From an uncultured Nannocystaceae bacterium (GTDB taxonomy: Bacteria; Myxococcota_A; Polyangia; Nannocystales; Nannocystaceae), in NCBI GenBank assembly GCA_938084085.1, contig CALKDV010000075.1:1-6005 (forward strand): a stretch of 6,005 nt of DNA. Reading direction: 5' to 3'. Under the pieces are notes generated by a model. The model ran no database searches. It was given only the letters and a program-made list of their open reading frames with translations, and had not been told where the DNA came from. Numbering within the stretch: the stretch's first letter is position 1; the number at the start of each line of letters is the position of its first letter. Positions 1-6,005 of this stretch are shown here, one piece after another. The translations under genes were made by a program, and so were the position numbers.

Positions 1-2015
1 GGGCCGCACCCCTCCGGTTGCGCGGCGAGGTCGTTGGGGTCGCAGGCGCCCGCCATCGTGGGGTGGAAGTAGTCATAGTAGTACTCCATCCCGCAGGCGT
101 CGCTCAGATGCCAGAAAACGCTCTGATAGTGCGACCCCGAAGTCCCCATGGTTCCGATTCCAGTCGTCTCAACCTCAAGACATATTTCGCAAGAGTCACC
201 GGCGTTAAAGATGGCGTTGTTTGCAAACGTGATATTCGACGTGTTGTAGGACACAAGCGACGCTCCGCAGGTGTTGCGGACGACGTCGCCTGGACCGTTG
301 ATGGTGAAATCGCCAGTTGGAACTCGTATTTCAAATCTCCCGGGAAACGGAGCGACGCCCCAAGGCGCCGTGCCGGTGTTCGTGAAGACAGAGCAAAATC
401 CCCACGTGTAGCCGAGACACGCACCTGTCTGAACCTCTCCTTCGCTGCAGCCGGGGTACCCGTTGTCTGCGGGCGCGTAGTCGTAGGAGAAGACCTCGCC
501 GTTGCAGGCGCTTTTGGGCGTGCTCCAAAAGTCATTGTCGGACGAGACCTCTCCCGCCTCCAGGCTCCGGTCGTAGTAAAGCCCGCCAGTTCCGCAGGTG
601 TCGGCCTCCTGGGCGGAGGGCCCGTGCTCTGCGGCGACGTGCCAGTCGCCGGCGGGGACCGTGGCGGAGAAGGTGCCATCGGCGGTGGTCATGGCCCGAT
701 ACACCTCGGGGCCGCCCTCGCGCTCCACGCTGACCCATTGGCCCGGGCGGGGCAGGGCGGTCGTGCCCGCGGCGGTGCACACCCCCTCGAGATCGAGGCG
801 CACTGTGCCCTCGATGAACGCCGGATCGCCCACCAGGTCGATGAACACCAGGGCCGCGTCGCTGTCCCCAAACCCACCTGGAGACTCGAACAGGCGCCCC
901 GCCACCGCGTAGCGGCCGTCTTGGAGTTCGAGCACCTTGTCCCCTTGATCTCCCCCGATGGCGCTGCCCACGATGAGCTCGTGCTCGAGATTACCGAGGG
1001 CGTCGGTTTTCACAAACCACAGATCGTCGAGGCCCACGCCCGCGGTGGCTGTGGCGAGGTGATAGCCGGTGAAGGCGTAGCCGCCGTCGGAGGTCTGGAT
1101 GACCTCGAGGCCCAGGTCGTAGCCCGTATCTCCGAAGCTGGTGATCCACTCTTGGGTCAAGCTGGCGTCGTATTTCGCCAGGACAGCGTCGCCGTCGGTG
1201 CCGCTCAAGAGCCCGGTGACGATGAATCCACCGTCGTCGGTGGCGTCGATGTCGCGCACCTGACCGTTGAAGTCGCAGGCGGACCACTCGAGGTTTCCGT
1301 CTGCGTCGGCTTTGTAAAAGCTGGCCGTACCGCCGCCAGTGCCCGCGATGATGAAGCCCCCGTCGGATGTGCTCTGGAGGTTCCAGCCGGCCTCGTAGGT
1401 CGCCCCGCAGGCGCCGCCGTAGATCTGGCTCCACAGCACGTTGCCGGCCTGATCGAGCTTGCTCACCCACATGTCGTTGAAGGCCGCGCCAAAGGAGAAC
1501 GTGAGGCCCGCGAGATAGATGTCTCCGTCGGCGGCGATGGACACCTGGGTCGCTTGGTCGTGGCCGCTGCCGCCGTGCACCGCCTCCCACAGGACGTTGC
1601 CGCTGCCGTCGAACTTGGTGACGCCCGCGTCTCGTGCGCCGTTGGGGCCGGGGTTGATCTCCATGCCCACGACAAAGTGGCCGTCGGGCGTGGGGGCGAG
1701 GCATTCTTTCTGGCGGGTACGCTCCACCCGGCCGGGCTGGCCAAATTTTTGCTGCCAGAGGGTCGCGCCCTGGGGGTCGGCGCGCACCACCAAGATGTCG
1801 GGGTCGTCGGTGACGGCGTCGCGGCTGGTGCCGGCGAGCAAAAGATCCCCGTTGGCGAGCTCGAGCGCGCAGCCGAAGTTGTCGCTGCCCGAGTCCCCAA
1901 ACAGGTGGCGCGACATCTCAACGGGCTCGGCCGCAAAGGCGGTTGCAGACACATAGAGCGACGCGCCAAAGAGCGCGCCGAACATCCAAGGGGAGCCGGG
2001 GACGTGCGAGATCAT
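1..2015 (-). CDS. Secreted seven-repeat beta-propeller protein with Ig-like and Cys-rich C-terminal parts (partial, 3' end beyond window)
   Basis: Read on the minus strand, an uninterrupted frame of 671 codons runs from ATG at 2015 to the left edge with no stop, so the protein continues outside. The start is supported by AAGGG at 2024-2028, 8 bases upstream; an in-frame GTG at 2021 is too close to that site. Residues 1-28 form a signal peptide with probable cleavage after AFA. Residues about 36-398 hold seven imperfect repeats of about 50 residues built on a DGG-hydrophobic-G strand and a K-D-x-x-GN-x-x-W turn (for example SDGGFIIAG, LDQAGNVLW), matching SBBP/delta-60-type propeller repeats. 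Residues 400-497 look like a carboxypeptidase-regulatory/Ig-like segment (IEGTV, TTADGTFSATVPAGD). Residues 500-671 are Cys-rich and reach DPNDLAAQPEGCG, resembling the DPND motif before repeated C-terminal domains in surface proteins of Bacteroidota and myxobacteria. Role inferred: extracellular or surface protein; ligand unknown. Codon use shifts in the 111-458 segment. Confidence 0.88.
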   Translation of the reverse strand, partial: MISHVPGSPWMFGALFGASLYVSATAFAAEPVEMSRHLFGDSGSDNFGCALELANGDLLLAGTSRDAVTDDPDILVVRADPQGATLWQQKFGQPGRVERTRQKECLAPTPDGHFVVGMEINPGPNGARDAGVTKFDGSGNVLWEAVHGGSGHDQATQVSIAADGDIYLAGLTFSFGAAFNDMWVSKLDQAGNVLWSQIYGGACGATYEAGWNLQSTSDGGFIIAGTGGGTASFYKADADGNLEWSACDFNGQVRDIDATDDGGFIVTGLLSGTDGDAVLAKYDASLTQEWITSFGDTGYDLGLEVIQTSDGGYAFTGYHLATATAGVGLDDLWFVKTDALGNLEHELIVGSAIGGDQGDKVLELQDGRYAVAGRLFESPGGFGDSDAALVFIDLVGDPAFIEGTVRLDLEGVCTAAGTTALPRPGQWVSVEREGGPEVYRAMTTADGTFSATVPAGDWHVAAEHGPSAQEADTCGTGGLYYDRSLEAGEVSSDNDFWSTPKSACNGEVFSYDYAPADNGYPGCSEGEVQTGACLGYTWGFCSVFTNTGTAPWGVAPFPGRFEIRVPTGDFTINGPGDVVRNTCGASLVSYNTSNITFANNAIFNAGDSCEICLEVETTGIGTMGTSGSHYQSVFWHLSDACGMEYYYDYFHPTMAGACDPNDLAAQPEGCG

Positions 2016-2023
2016 CGTCACCG

Positions 2024-2028
2024 CCCTT
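2024..2028 (-). promoter_or_regulatory. Ribosome-binding site of the propeller protein gene
   Basis: AAGGG on the minus strand lies 8 bases before ATG 2015. It decides between that ATG and the in-frame GTG two codons upstream (2021), which would sit only about 2 bases from the site. Confidence 0.6.
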
Positions 2029-2044
2029 CGCCACTCACGCGCGG

Positions 2045-2095
2045 TTTTGGTAAAAAATAGTCGCGGCGGTGATGCGGGTTCGCATGTCTGCGAAC
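2045..2095. promoter_or_regulatory. Divergent control region: AT-rich island next to a perfect inverted repeat
   Basis: GTTCGCA at 2078-2084 and TGCGAAC at 2089-2095 are perfect 7-bp inverted arms around a TGTC spacer. About 20 bases away, 2045-2060 is the only AT-rich island between the two divergent genes; read on the minus strand it gives TATTTT, a weak -10 candidate for the propeller gene, with no good -35. The repeat would then fall around the -35 position, as an operator might. It could instead form a hairpin in the leader of either gene. It does not match the usual LexA boxes I know. The repeat is certain; its function is a guess. Confidence 0.35.
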
Positions 2096-2140
2096 GCAGC
2101 CGCACCGCGCCGCGTCGTTGGGAGCGGCGCGGCCGTCTCC

Positions 2141-2170
2141 TTGGGTAGAATTGGTGCTGGAGCATACAGT
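2141..2170 (+). promoter_or_regulatory. Weak sigma70-like promoter candidate for the VWA lipoprotein gene
   Basis: TTGGGT at 2141-2146 and TACAGT at 2165-2170 are separated by 18 bases, about 80 bases upstream of ATG 2250. Each hexamer matches the consensus only partly, and TAGAAT at 2146-2151 is a competing -10 without a well-spaced -35. Chance matches of this quality are common. Confidence 0.18.
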
Positions 2171-2249
2171 GCACGGGGCGAGATTCGTCACGTGGGAGCA
2201 CCTCACGAAGGACATGCGGACACTATCTGCGAGTTGGTAGAGTGCCGCC

Positions 2250-3344
2250 ATGAAAAGCCCGTGTGTGACGACGACCAACATTGGACTGGCGACCCTGTTG
2301 CTCATGGCCGGCTGCTCGAAGGGGGACGGCGCCGAGGCGGGAGGCCTCAGTGGGTCGTCGGGGATCGGCTCCGCGGGCGACGCCGAATCGGACGGTGGGA
2401 CCGACGCAGGGGACAGCATCGGGGACAGCGGGGATGGACCCCTCCTCGACGTGAGCGGTGCAGAGGGGGACGACGGGTCGATGTCGGAAGAGGGCTGTCG
2501 CGGGGTCGACTTTTTGTTCGTCATCGACAACTCGGGCTCCATGGAGGACGAACAGTCCAACCTGCTCGCGAGCTTCCCTGGGTTCGTGCAGTCCATGCAA
2601 AACGCCCTCGAAGACTCGGCGCAGAGCTTTCGGATCATGGTGGTGGACACGGACGGGATCGGCGCGGCGTGCATTCCGATCTGCGACATGTTTGGTGACA
2701 CGGGCTACTGCAACGGGATCTCTTGTGCCGGTGACGTGTGCGACGTCCGCGTGGGGGGAGGCAACAACGTCAACCGCACCACCGACATGAATTGCGGGCT
2801 CCCCGACGGCAAGCGCTACGCCGATTCGGAGGAGGTGAATATCGCCGAGGCGTTCAACTGCATCGGTCGCGTGGGCACCTCAGGGAGCGCGATCGAGCTG
2901 GTGGCCGACAGCCTGCTGACGGCGGTGTCGGAGGACTACGTGGGCGCCGGCGGCTGCAACGCGGGCTTTTTGCGGGATGACGCGGTCTTGGTGGTGGTGC
3001 TTATCACCGACGAAGACGACGCCGGGGACGACCCTTACTTCACGAGCCCCGGAGATCCGTCGAGTTGGTACAACGAGCTCGCGGCCATCAAAAACTTTGA
3101 GCCTGCGGCGATCGTGACGCTGGGGTTGCTCGGCGATACGGACGAGGAGGGCGGCCTGTGTGAACCGTACGACGAAGGGACGGGAGACGGGGCGATGCAG
3201 GCGACGCGACTGCGCCAGTTCGTGGAGAACTTTGGCACCAAGGGTCTGCTGGGGAGCGTGTGCGCCCCGAGCTACAACGCCTTCTTCGACCAGGCCGTGG
3301 AGCTTATCGACACGACCTGCGACGAGTTTGTGCCGGAGGGCTAG
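2250..3344 (+). CDS. VWA-domain lipoprotein
   Basis: A 364-residue envelope protein. The N-terminus is a lipoprotein signal with lipobox LLMAGC, so Cys22 should be lipidated. Residues 23-82 are a low-complexity Gly/Ser/Asp/Glu linker, a usual spacer between the membrane and a folded domain. A von Willebrand factor A fold starts at about residue 87 (VDFLFVIDNSGSM). Its MIDAS metal site is visible as Asp93-x-Ser95-x-Ser97, with Thr210 (VGTSGS) and Asp254 (LITDEDD) as likely remaining ligands. The mature part has 12 cysteines besides Cys22, which suggests disulfides and hence location outside the cytoplasm. VWA domains usually bind protein ligands through a divalent cation; the ligand here is unknown. 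ATG 2250 has only a weak ribosome-binding site but is the start that gives the lipobox. No terminator is seen before the next gene, 76 bases downstream, so co-transcription is likely. Confidence 0.93.
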   Translation: MKSPCVTTTNIGLATLLLMAGCSKGDGAEAGGLSGSSGIGSAGDAESDGGTDAGDSIGDSGDGPLLDVSGAEGDDGSMSEEGCRGVDFLFVIDNSGSMEDEQSNLLASFPGFVQSMQNALEDSAQSFRIMVVDTDGIGAACIPICDMFGDTGYCNGISCAGDVCDVRVGGGNNVNRTTDMNCGLPDGKRYADSEEVNIAEAFNCIGRVGTSGSAIELVADSLLTAVSEDYVGAGGCNAGFLRDDAVLVVVLITDEDDAGDDPYFTSPGDPSSWYNELAAIKNFEPAAIVTLGLLGDTDEEGGLCEPYDEGTGDGAMQATRLRQFVENFGTKGLLGSVCAPSYNAFFDQAVELIDTTCDEFVPEG

Positions 3345-3393
3345 GCCGTCTCAAACACCGGGGCTCGCGGTTCGCGCGCCTAGTTTTGTCAAA

Positions 3394-3424
3394 GGGAGGA
3401 ACCGGTATGAAGGGACCTGCATGA
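3394..3424 (+). promoter_or_regulatory. Mini-ORF (MKGPA-stop) with strong ribosome-binding site, overlapping the next start codon
   Basis: GGGAGGA at 3394-3400 is the strongest Shine-Dalgarno sequence in the window. It sits 6 bases before ATG 3407, not before the start of the next gene. From 3407 the frame is five codons long (Met-Lys-Gly-Pro-Ala) and stops at TGA 3422-3424, overlapping ATG 3421 as ATGA. This is the arrangement of translational coupling by a short leader cistron. The main gene also has its own GAAGGG (3409-3414), 6 bases before its ATG, so coupling is not required. The layout is seen directly; its use is inferred. Confidence 0.35.
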
Positions 3425-4149
3425 CACACTTCCGGAACCAGAATCAGAACGCGGGCCGCGTGACCCGCTCCCTCCTCAAAGTGGCAGCCGCCTTCGCCGT
3501 GACGGCCGCGCTCGCCGCCCCCGCCGCTGCCGAGGCGAGCTGCCCAACATCGGACCAGGCGACCACCGGATGGCTTCACTACCCCGCCATCGCTACGTGC
3601 GGGGCGGCCACCAACGCCGCGGAGACAGTGTCTCAAAGCTACCACTATCAAAAAGCGTGCTCGGACACCTTCGGCACGCCGCTTGGAAGCTATCCCTTCG
3701 ACGACTGGTCCTCGGTGGAGAACGTGGACTGCCAACTCACCTCAGCGGCAGGGCCCGGCTGGCAGTACTCGCCCGGCACCATCGTGCAGGTGACCGTGTG
3801 CTGTGTTGACGGACCCACGCTCGACGACCTGCTCAACGACATGATCAACACCCTGGACGTGCCATTCATGGCGCCGTGCTACGTGCCGGGCCACGACGGC
3901 ATGATCAACAAGCTGTTCAACGTCATGGACGACGCCGTGTACGCGACGGACCTCTACAACGCGGGATCGCTGAGCCTGGCGGATTACACCACGGCGCTCA
4001 ACCACGCGTTGACGACCTTGGCCGCCTTCGACAACCAACTCGCCGCCAAGATCGCCAACGGGATGATGGGGCAGCCTTGCGGAGATGACCTCCAGGCGCA
4101 GAGCGCCAGCGTGCAGCAGATGATCCTCGACATGCTCGCGAACCTGTAG
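3421..4149 (+). CDS. Secreted cysteine-containing protein of unknown family
   Basis: A 242-residue protein I do not recognise. Start ATG 3421 was chosen because it follows GAAGGG at a 6-base spacing and begins a clear signal peptide: Arg5, Arg13, Arg16 and Lys20, then a hydrophobic Ala/Val/Leu stretch (about 21-36), with cleavage near AAA-EA (after residue 37). Starting further upstream would overlap the VWA gene and bury the signal peptide. The mature part has eight cysteines (41, 60, 80, 104, 127, 128, 153, 220), including an adjacent pair at 127-128. Its first half is rich in Ser, Thr, Trp and Tyr; from about residue 133 it looks helical. A small internal similarity is visible between NDMINTL (about 139) and DGMINKL (about 159). 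It has no lipobox, so it is probably periplasmic or released. It lies 76 bases after the VWA lipoprotein and before a terminator, so it is probably the last gene of a two-gene operon. Confidence 0.87.
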   Translation: MTHFRNQNQNAGRVTRSLLKVAAAFAVTAALAAPAAAEASCPTSDQATTGWLHYPAIATCGAATNAAETVSQSYHYQKACSDTFGTPLGSYPFDDWSSVENVDCQLTSAAGPGWQYSPGTIVQVTVCCVDGPTLDDLLNDMINTLDVPFMAPCYVPGHDGMINKLFNVMDDAVYATDLYNAGSLSLADYTTALNHALTTLAAFDNQLAAKIANGMMGQPCGDDLQAQSASVQQMILDMLANL

Positions 4150-4167
4150 CCCTCGGCTGCTGCGTTG

Positions 4168-4199
4168 ACGTCGGTCTCCTCCCTCGGGGAGGCCGACGT
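4168..4199 (+). terminator. Hairpin terminator after the secreted-protein gene
   Basis: A 14-bp stem (4168-4181 with 4186-4199) closes a 4-base loop. The outer seven pairs, ACGTCGG with CCGACGT, are perfect; the inner seven include two G-T wobbles. A T-rich but interrupted stretch follows to about 4220. It begins 18 bases after the TAG at 4147-4149, the expected place for a factor-independent terminator. The tail is weaker than in a textbook example. Confidence 0.72.
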
Positions 4200-4595
4200 T
4201 GTCTTATGGTTGTTCCTTTCTCGCCCATGGTAGAGCGCGCTACGCCTCGAGCCGAGGAGGAGGCTGTCGTTGAGATTTCATCGCCACCCACGAGCCGTTC
4301 GGCCACGCGCGAGATTCGTAGATGATGCGGTCGCCCATGCAGGCGTGTTCTGAAGATGTCCGAGCGAGATCGCTCGTCGTTTCGAGGAGCCTCGGTGGTC
4401 GCTTCGTTCGGACCGTCGACGGAGGCCGTGCGATGCCAATGGCCGCGATCGCCGAGGTCGTCAAGCTGGGCCGCGGCTGCACCATGGCGACCCCCACTGT
4501 TCGCCGCGTGCGTAGCTGCGTGAGGCATTAGAGGCGCTGCAGGGGTGGGGAGGGTGCGTGACTGCAGATCCGCCGGGTTCGCGGTATCATCTCGC
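4200..4595. other. Region without a convincing gene
   Basis: Apart from the T-rich tail of the terminator, I see no gene I can support here. Two short overlapping open frames exist: 4322-4531 on plus (69 codons) and 4240-4497 on minus (85 codons). Neither has a good ribosome-binding site or a recognisable product. Parts of the minus frame, around a stretch reading GDRIIYESRAWPNGSWVA (about 4287-4340), have GC-rich third positions like real genes and could be a gene remnant. The last 50 bases before the next gene contain GC-rich purine runs (4541-4553) and a TATCAT at 4585-4590 that may be its -10 element. Confidence 0.5.
4585..4590 (+). promoter_or_regulatory. Candidate -10 element (TATCAT) directly before the GTG start
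   Basis: TATCAT matches five of six consensus positions and ends five bases before GTG 4596, so transcription would begin at or very near the start codon. No ribosome-binding site precedes that GTG, which fits a leaderless message. No clear -35 lies 16-18 bases upstream, which weakens the call. Confidence 0.28.
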
Positions 4596-6005
4596 GTGCT
4601 TGAGCTTCTCGCCCCGTCTTCGCGCCATGGGACTAGCCTCGGCGCGGCGTTGTTCGTTGGAGCCATATCTTCCGCGATGGCCTGCGCGCTTGGGGCCACC
4701 GGCGAGGACAAGCGCGCCTCCGGGCAAAGCGGGCTCATGAGCCAGACCGCTGCCGGCCAAGACACCTGCGATTCCAAGAGTCATAAGCGACCGTTCATCA
4801 TTGAGTGGGACGCGACAGACATGTCGAGCTTCGAGCAGCACGCCGCCAACGACGTGGTGTTCGTGCGCTACGAGGGCTGCGAATTGCAGGTGCTCGACGA
4901 GTGTCGCAATGAGAGCATTCGTGGAGAGCAGGGCGCCTACAAGCCGGTGGCGTGGACCTCCGGATCGTTGGAGCGCATCGACATCGGTAGCGAGGCGGAG
5001 CTTTATGCCAAGCTCCCGCTCGCGAAGGTGAGCCTCGGCGCGCGCGTGGCCGGAGGAGAGACCTTCCACATGGAGTATTACGTCGCCGGTACGCGGACTG
5101 CCACACGCGACGCCGTGTACGCGGCGGACCTTGAGGGGCGCTATGGTTGCGAAGACGCGACGCACTTTGTGTACGGCTACAACCTCGGCGCCTTCGCCTT
5201 GGCCTCGCGAGCGCGCCTCGAATACGAGACCGGCGGCAGCGCCTTCGGTTTTGGCGCCGGTGGCCGTGGTGGGGGGACCTACGCCGCGGACAAGCGGGGG
5301 GGAGACTTGTCGGTCTGCAAGGCGGAGGACGCCACGGAGGTGCAAGGGTGCAAGGCGCCGATTCGCCTGACGCTTCGGGGAATTCGTCCTGGCGAATCGC
5401 CCAAAGACGTCGCGATGCGCCAGCCGGAGGACGCGGCGTCGCTGTCCGCCGCAGCCGTGATCAACACGAAGATCGAAATGAGCGATGAGGCGAGAGCGAG
5501 GCTCGAGGCGGCCACCCGCAGCATGGCCGCGCGGGACGGGAACAACTGTCTCGGCGAGCTGGATGCCCATGATGAGCTTGACCCGAAGCATGAGTCGAGC
5601 AACCCTGGCAGCGGCTTTGGGATGATGCGGGCCCAGTGCTTGATGCTGGCGGGCAAGTGCGACGCCGGCAAGGCGTTGATGACCAAGTCCTTTGCGCAGA
5701 CCGCAGCCATGGCGAGCCTCGGGCCCGAGCAGATTGATCGGACGGTGGAGGCCATGGCCGGCATGTACTGCGAAGGAGAACTCGCCCCGCGGGACGCCTT
5801 CATGAAGGCCCAGATGACGCTTCAGCGCGCCTACCAGGGGAAGATGGACGTGGCAGAGTGCGTGCGCGCGTACGAGACCGTGCTGCGGGTGAAAGACAAG
5901 GTGAAGCCCAAAGACGCCTACGACACCCAGTTCGAGGCTTCGAGCATCGCGGCGGTGCTGTTCTCGTCAGCGCCGCGGTGCTTTGAGGCGGCCGGTGAAT
6001 GCGGG
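4596..6005 (+). CDS. Probable lipoprotein of a myxobacterial conserved family, beta-rich front and TPR-like back (partial, 3' end beyond window)
   Basis: A frame of 470 codons is open to the right edge with no stop. From GTG 4596 the N-terminus has a hydrophobic segment (about 13-27) ending in SAMAC, a permissive lipobox with Cys30 as lipid site. Starting at ATG 4677 would remove the signal; an in-frame GTG at 4554 has a better-placed purine run (AGGGG, 4541-4545) but gives an over-long leader, so the start is uncertain. Residues about 58-265 look beta-rich (RPFIIEWDATDMSSFE, DVVFVRYEGC, HFVYGYNLGAFAL) and contain a Gly-rich run (213-227). I recall this pattern only from uncharacterised myxobacterial proteins. 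After a linker, residues about 315-470 are helical with paired cysteines (QCLMLAGKCDAGKAL), like TPR-type helical repeats. Likely an envelope protein; function unknown. It lies beyond the preceding terminator and is probably transcribed alone or with genes to the right. Confidence 0.85.
   Translation, partial: MLELLAPSSRHGTSLGAALFVGAISSAMACALGATGEDKRASGQSGLMSQTAAGQDTCDSKSHKRPFIIEWDATDMSSFEQHAANDVVFVRYEGCELQVLDECRNESIRGEQGAYKPVAWTSGSLERIDIGSEAELYAKLPLAKVSLGARVAGGETFHMEYYVAGTRTATRDAVYAADLEGRYGCEDATHFVYGYNLGAFALASRARLEYETGGSAFGFGAGGRGGGTYAADKRGGDLSVCKAEDATEVQGCKAPIRLTLRGIRPGESPKDVAMRQPEDAASLSAAAVINTKIEMSDEARARLEAATRSMAARDGNNCLGELDAHDELDPKHESSNPGSGFGMMRAQCLMLAGKCDAGKALMTKSFAQTAAMASLGPEQIDRTVEAMAGMYCEGELAPRDAFMKAQMTLQRAYQGKMDVAECVRAYETVLRVKDKVKPKDAYDTQFEASSIAAVLFSSAPRCFEAAGECG

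Noticed and set aside
18..2060. A 680-codon open frame on the plus strand across the whole left gene
   Set aside because: It is codon-aligned antisense to the propeller gene. Its openness only means that the sense gene never uses TTA, CTA or TCA, which is expected at this GC content. Its product has no signal peptide, repeats or recognisable motif, whereas the minus strand reads as a coherent propeller protein.
2078..2095. LexA (SOS) box reading of the inverted repeat
   Set aside because: The half-sites GTTC and GAAC are in the opposite order and spacing from the Gram-positive type box, and the palindrome does not fit CTGT-N8-ACAG.
2018..2701. A 227-codon minus-strand open frame opposite the VWA lipoprotein start and the divergent region
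   Set aside because: It overlaps the well-supported VWA gene and the intergenic control region, and its product is Pro/Ser/Arg-rich with no domain or signal.
3160..3420. Upstream extension of the secreted-protein gene to an ATG at 3160
   Set aside because: It would overlap the VWA gene by 185 bases in another frame, add an Arg-rich stretch and place the clear signal peptide inside the protein.
3998..4777. A 259-codon minus-strand open frame spanning the terminator and intergenic stretch
   Set aside because: It crosses a clear hairpin terminator and parts of two supported genes, and its product is low-complexity Arg/Ser/Pro sequence.
4587..5591. A 334-codon minus-strand open frame opposite the right-hand lipoprotein gene
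   Set aside because: It is again the codon-aligned reverse of the real plus-strand frame, with Arg/His-rich sequence of no recognisable kind.

Overview
The window is GC-rich DNA (about 60-72% GC in most 60-base blocks counted by hand) with almost no TTA, CTA or TCA codons. It encodes large exported proteins rich in Asp, Gly and Cys. One is a lipoprotein with an acidic Gly/Ser/Asp linker before a von Willebrand factor A (VWA) domain. Another has an IEWDATDMSSFE-type core that I associate with myxobacteria. Together these suggest a myxobacterium (Myxococcota), most likely of the Nannocystis/Enhygromyxa/Plesiocystis group. The assignment is inferred from protein style, not from a marker gene.

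Layout: (1) 1-2015, minus strand: a secreted protein of at least 671 residues that runs off the left edge. It has a signal peptide, seven propeller-like repeats, an Ig-like segment, a cysteine-rich region and a DPND motif just before the edge. (2) 2016-2249: a divergent intergenic region with a perfect 7-bp inverted repeat and an AT-rich island. (3) 2250-3344, plus strand: a VWA-domain lipoprotein. (4) 3421-4149, plus strand: a small secreted cysteine-containing protein of unknown family, 76 bases downstream. A five-codon mini-ORF with a strong ribosome-binding site precedes it, and its stop overlaps the start codon. (5) 4168-4199: a 14-bp hairpin, the likely terminator of the VWA/small-protein operon. 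(6) 4200-4595: a non-coding or decayed stretch. (7) 4596-6005, plus strand: a probable lipoprotein of at least 470 residues, open at the right edge, with a beta-rich front half and an alpha-helical, TPR-like back half.

How they fit together: all four genes have an N-terminal export signal, so this looks like a cluster of cell-envelope or surface proteins with no enzyme, transporter or regulator in view. The VWA lipoprotein and the small secreted protein are probably co-transcribed and may act together. The left gene is divergent and could share control elements with them. The right-hand gene lies beyond a terminator and appears to be its own unit. No RNA gene, CRISPR array, insertion sequence or integrase is visible. 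Nothing here can be called a defence system or a new pathway from sequence alone. The points most worth checking are the GC and codon dip in the left gene, the mini-ORF coupling, the unknown secreted protein and the possibly leaderless right-hand gene.
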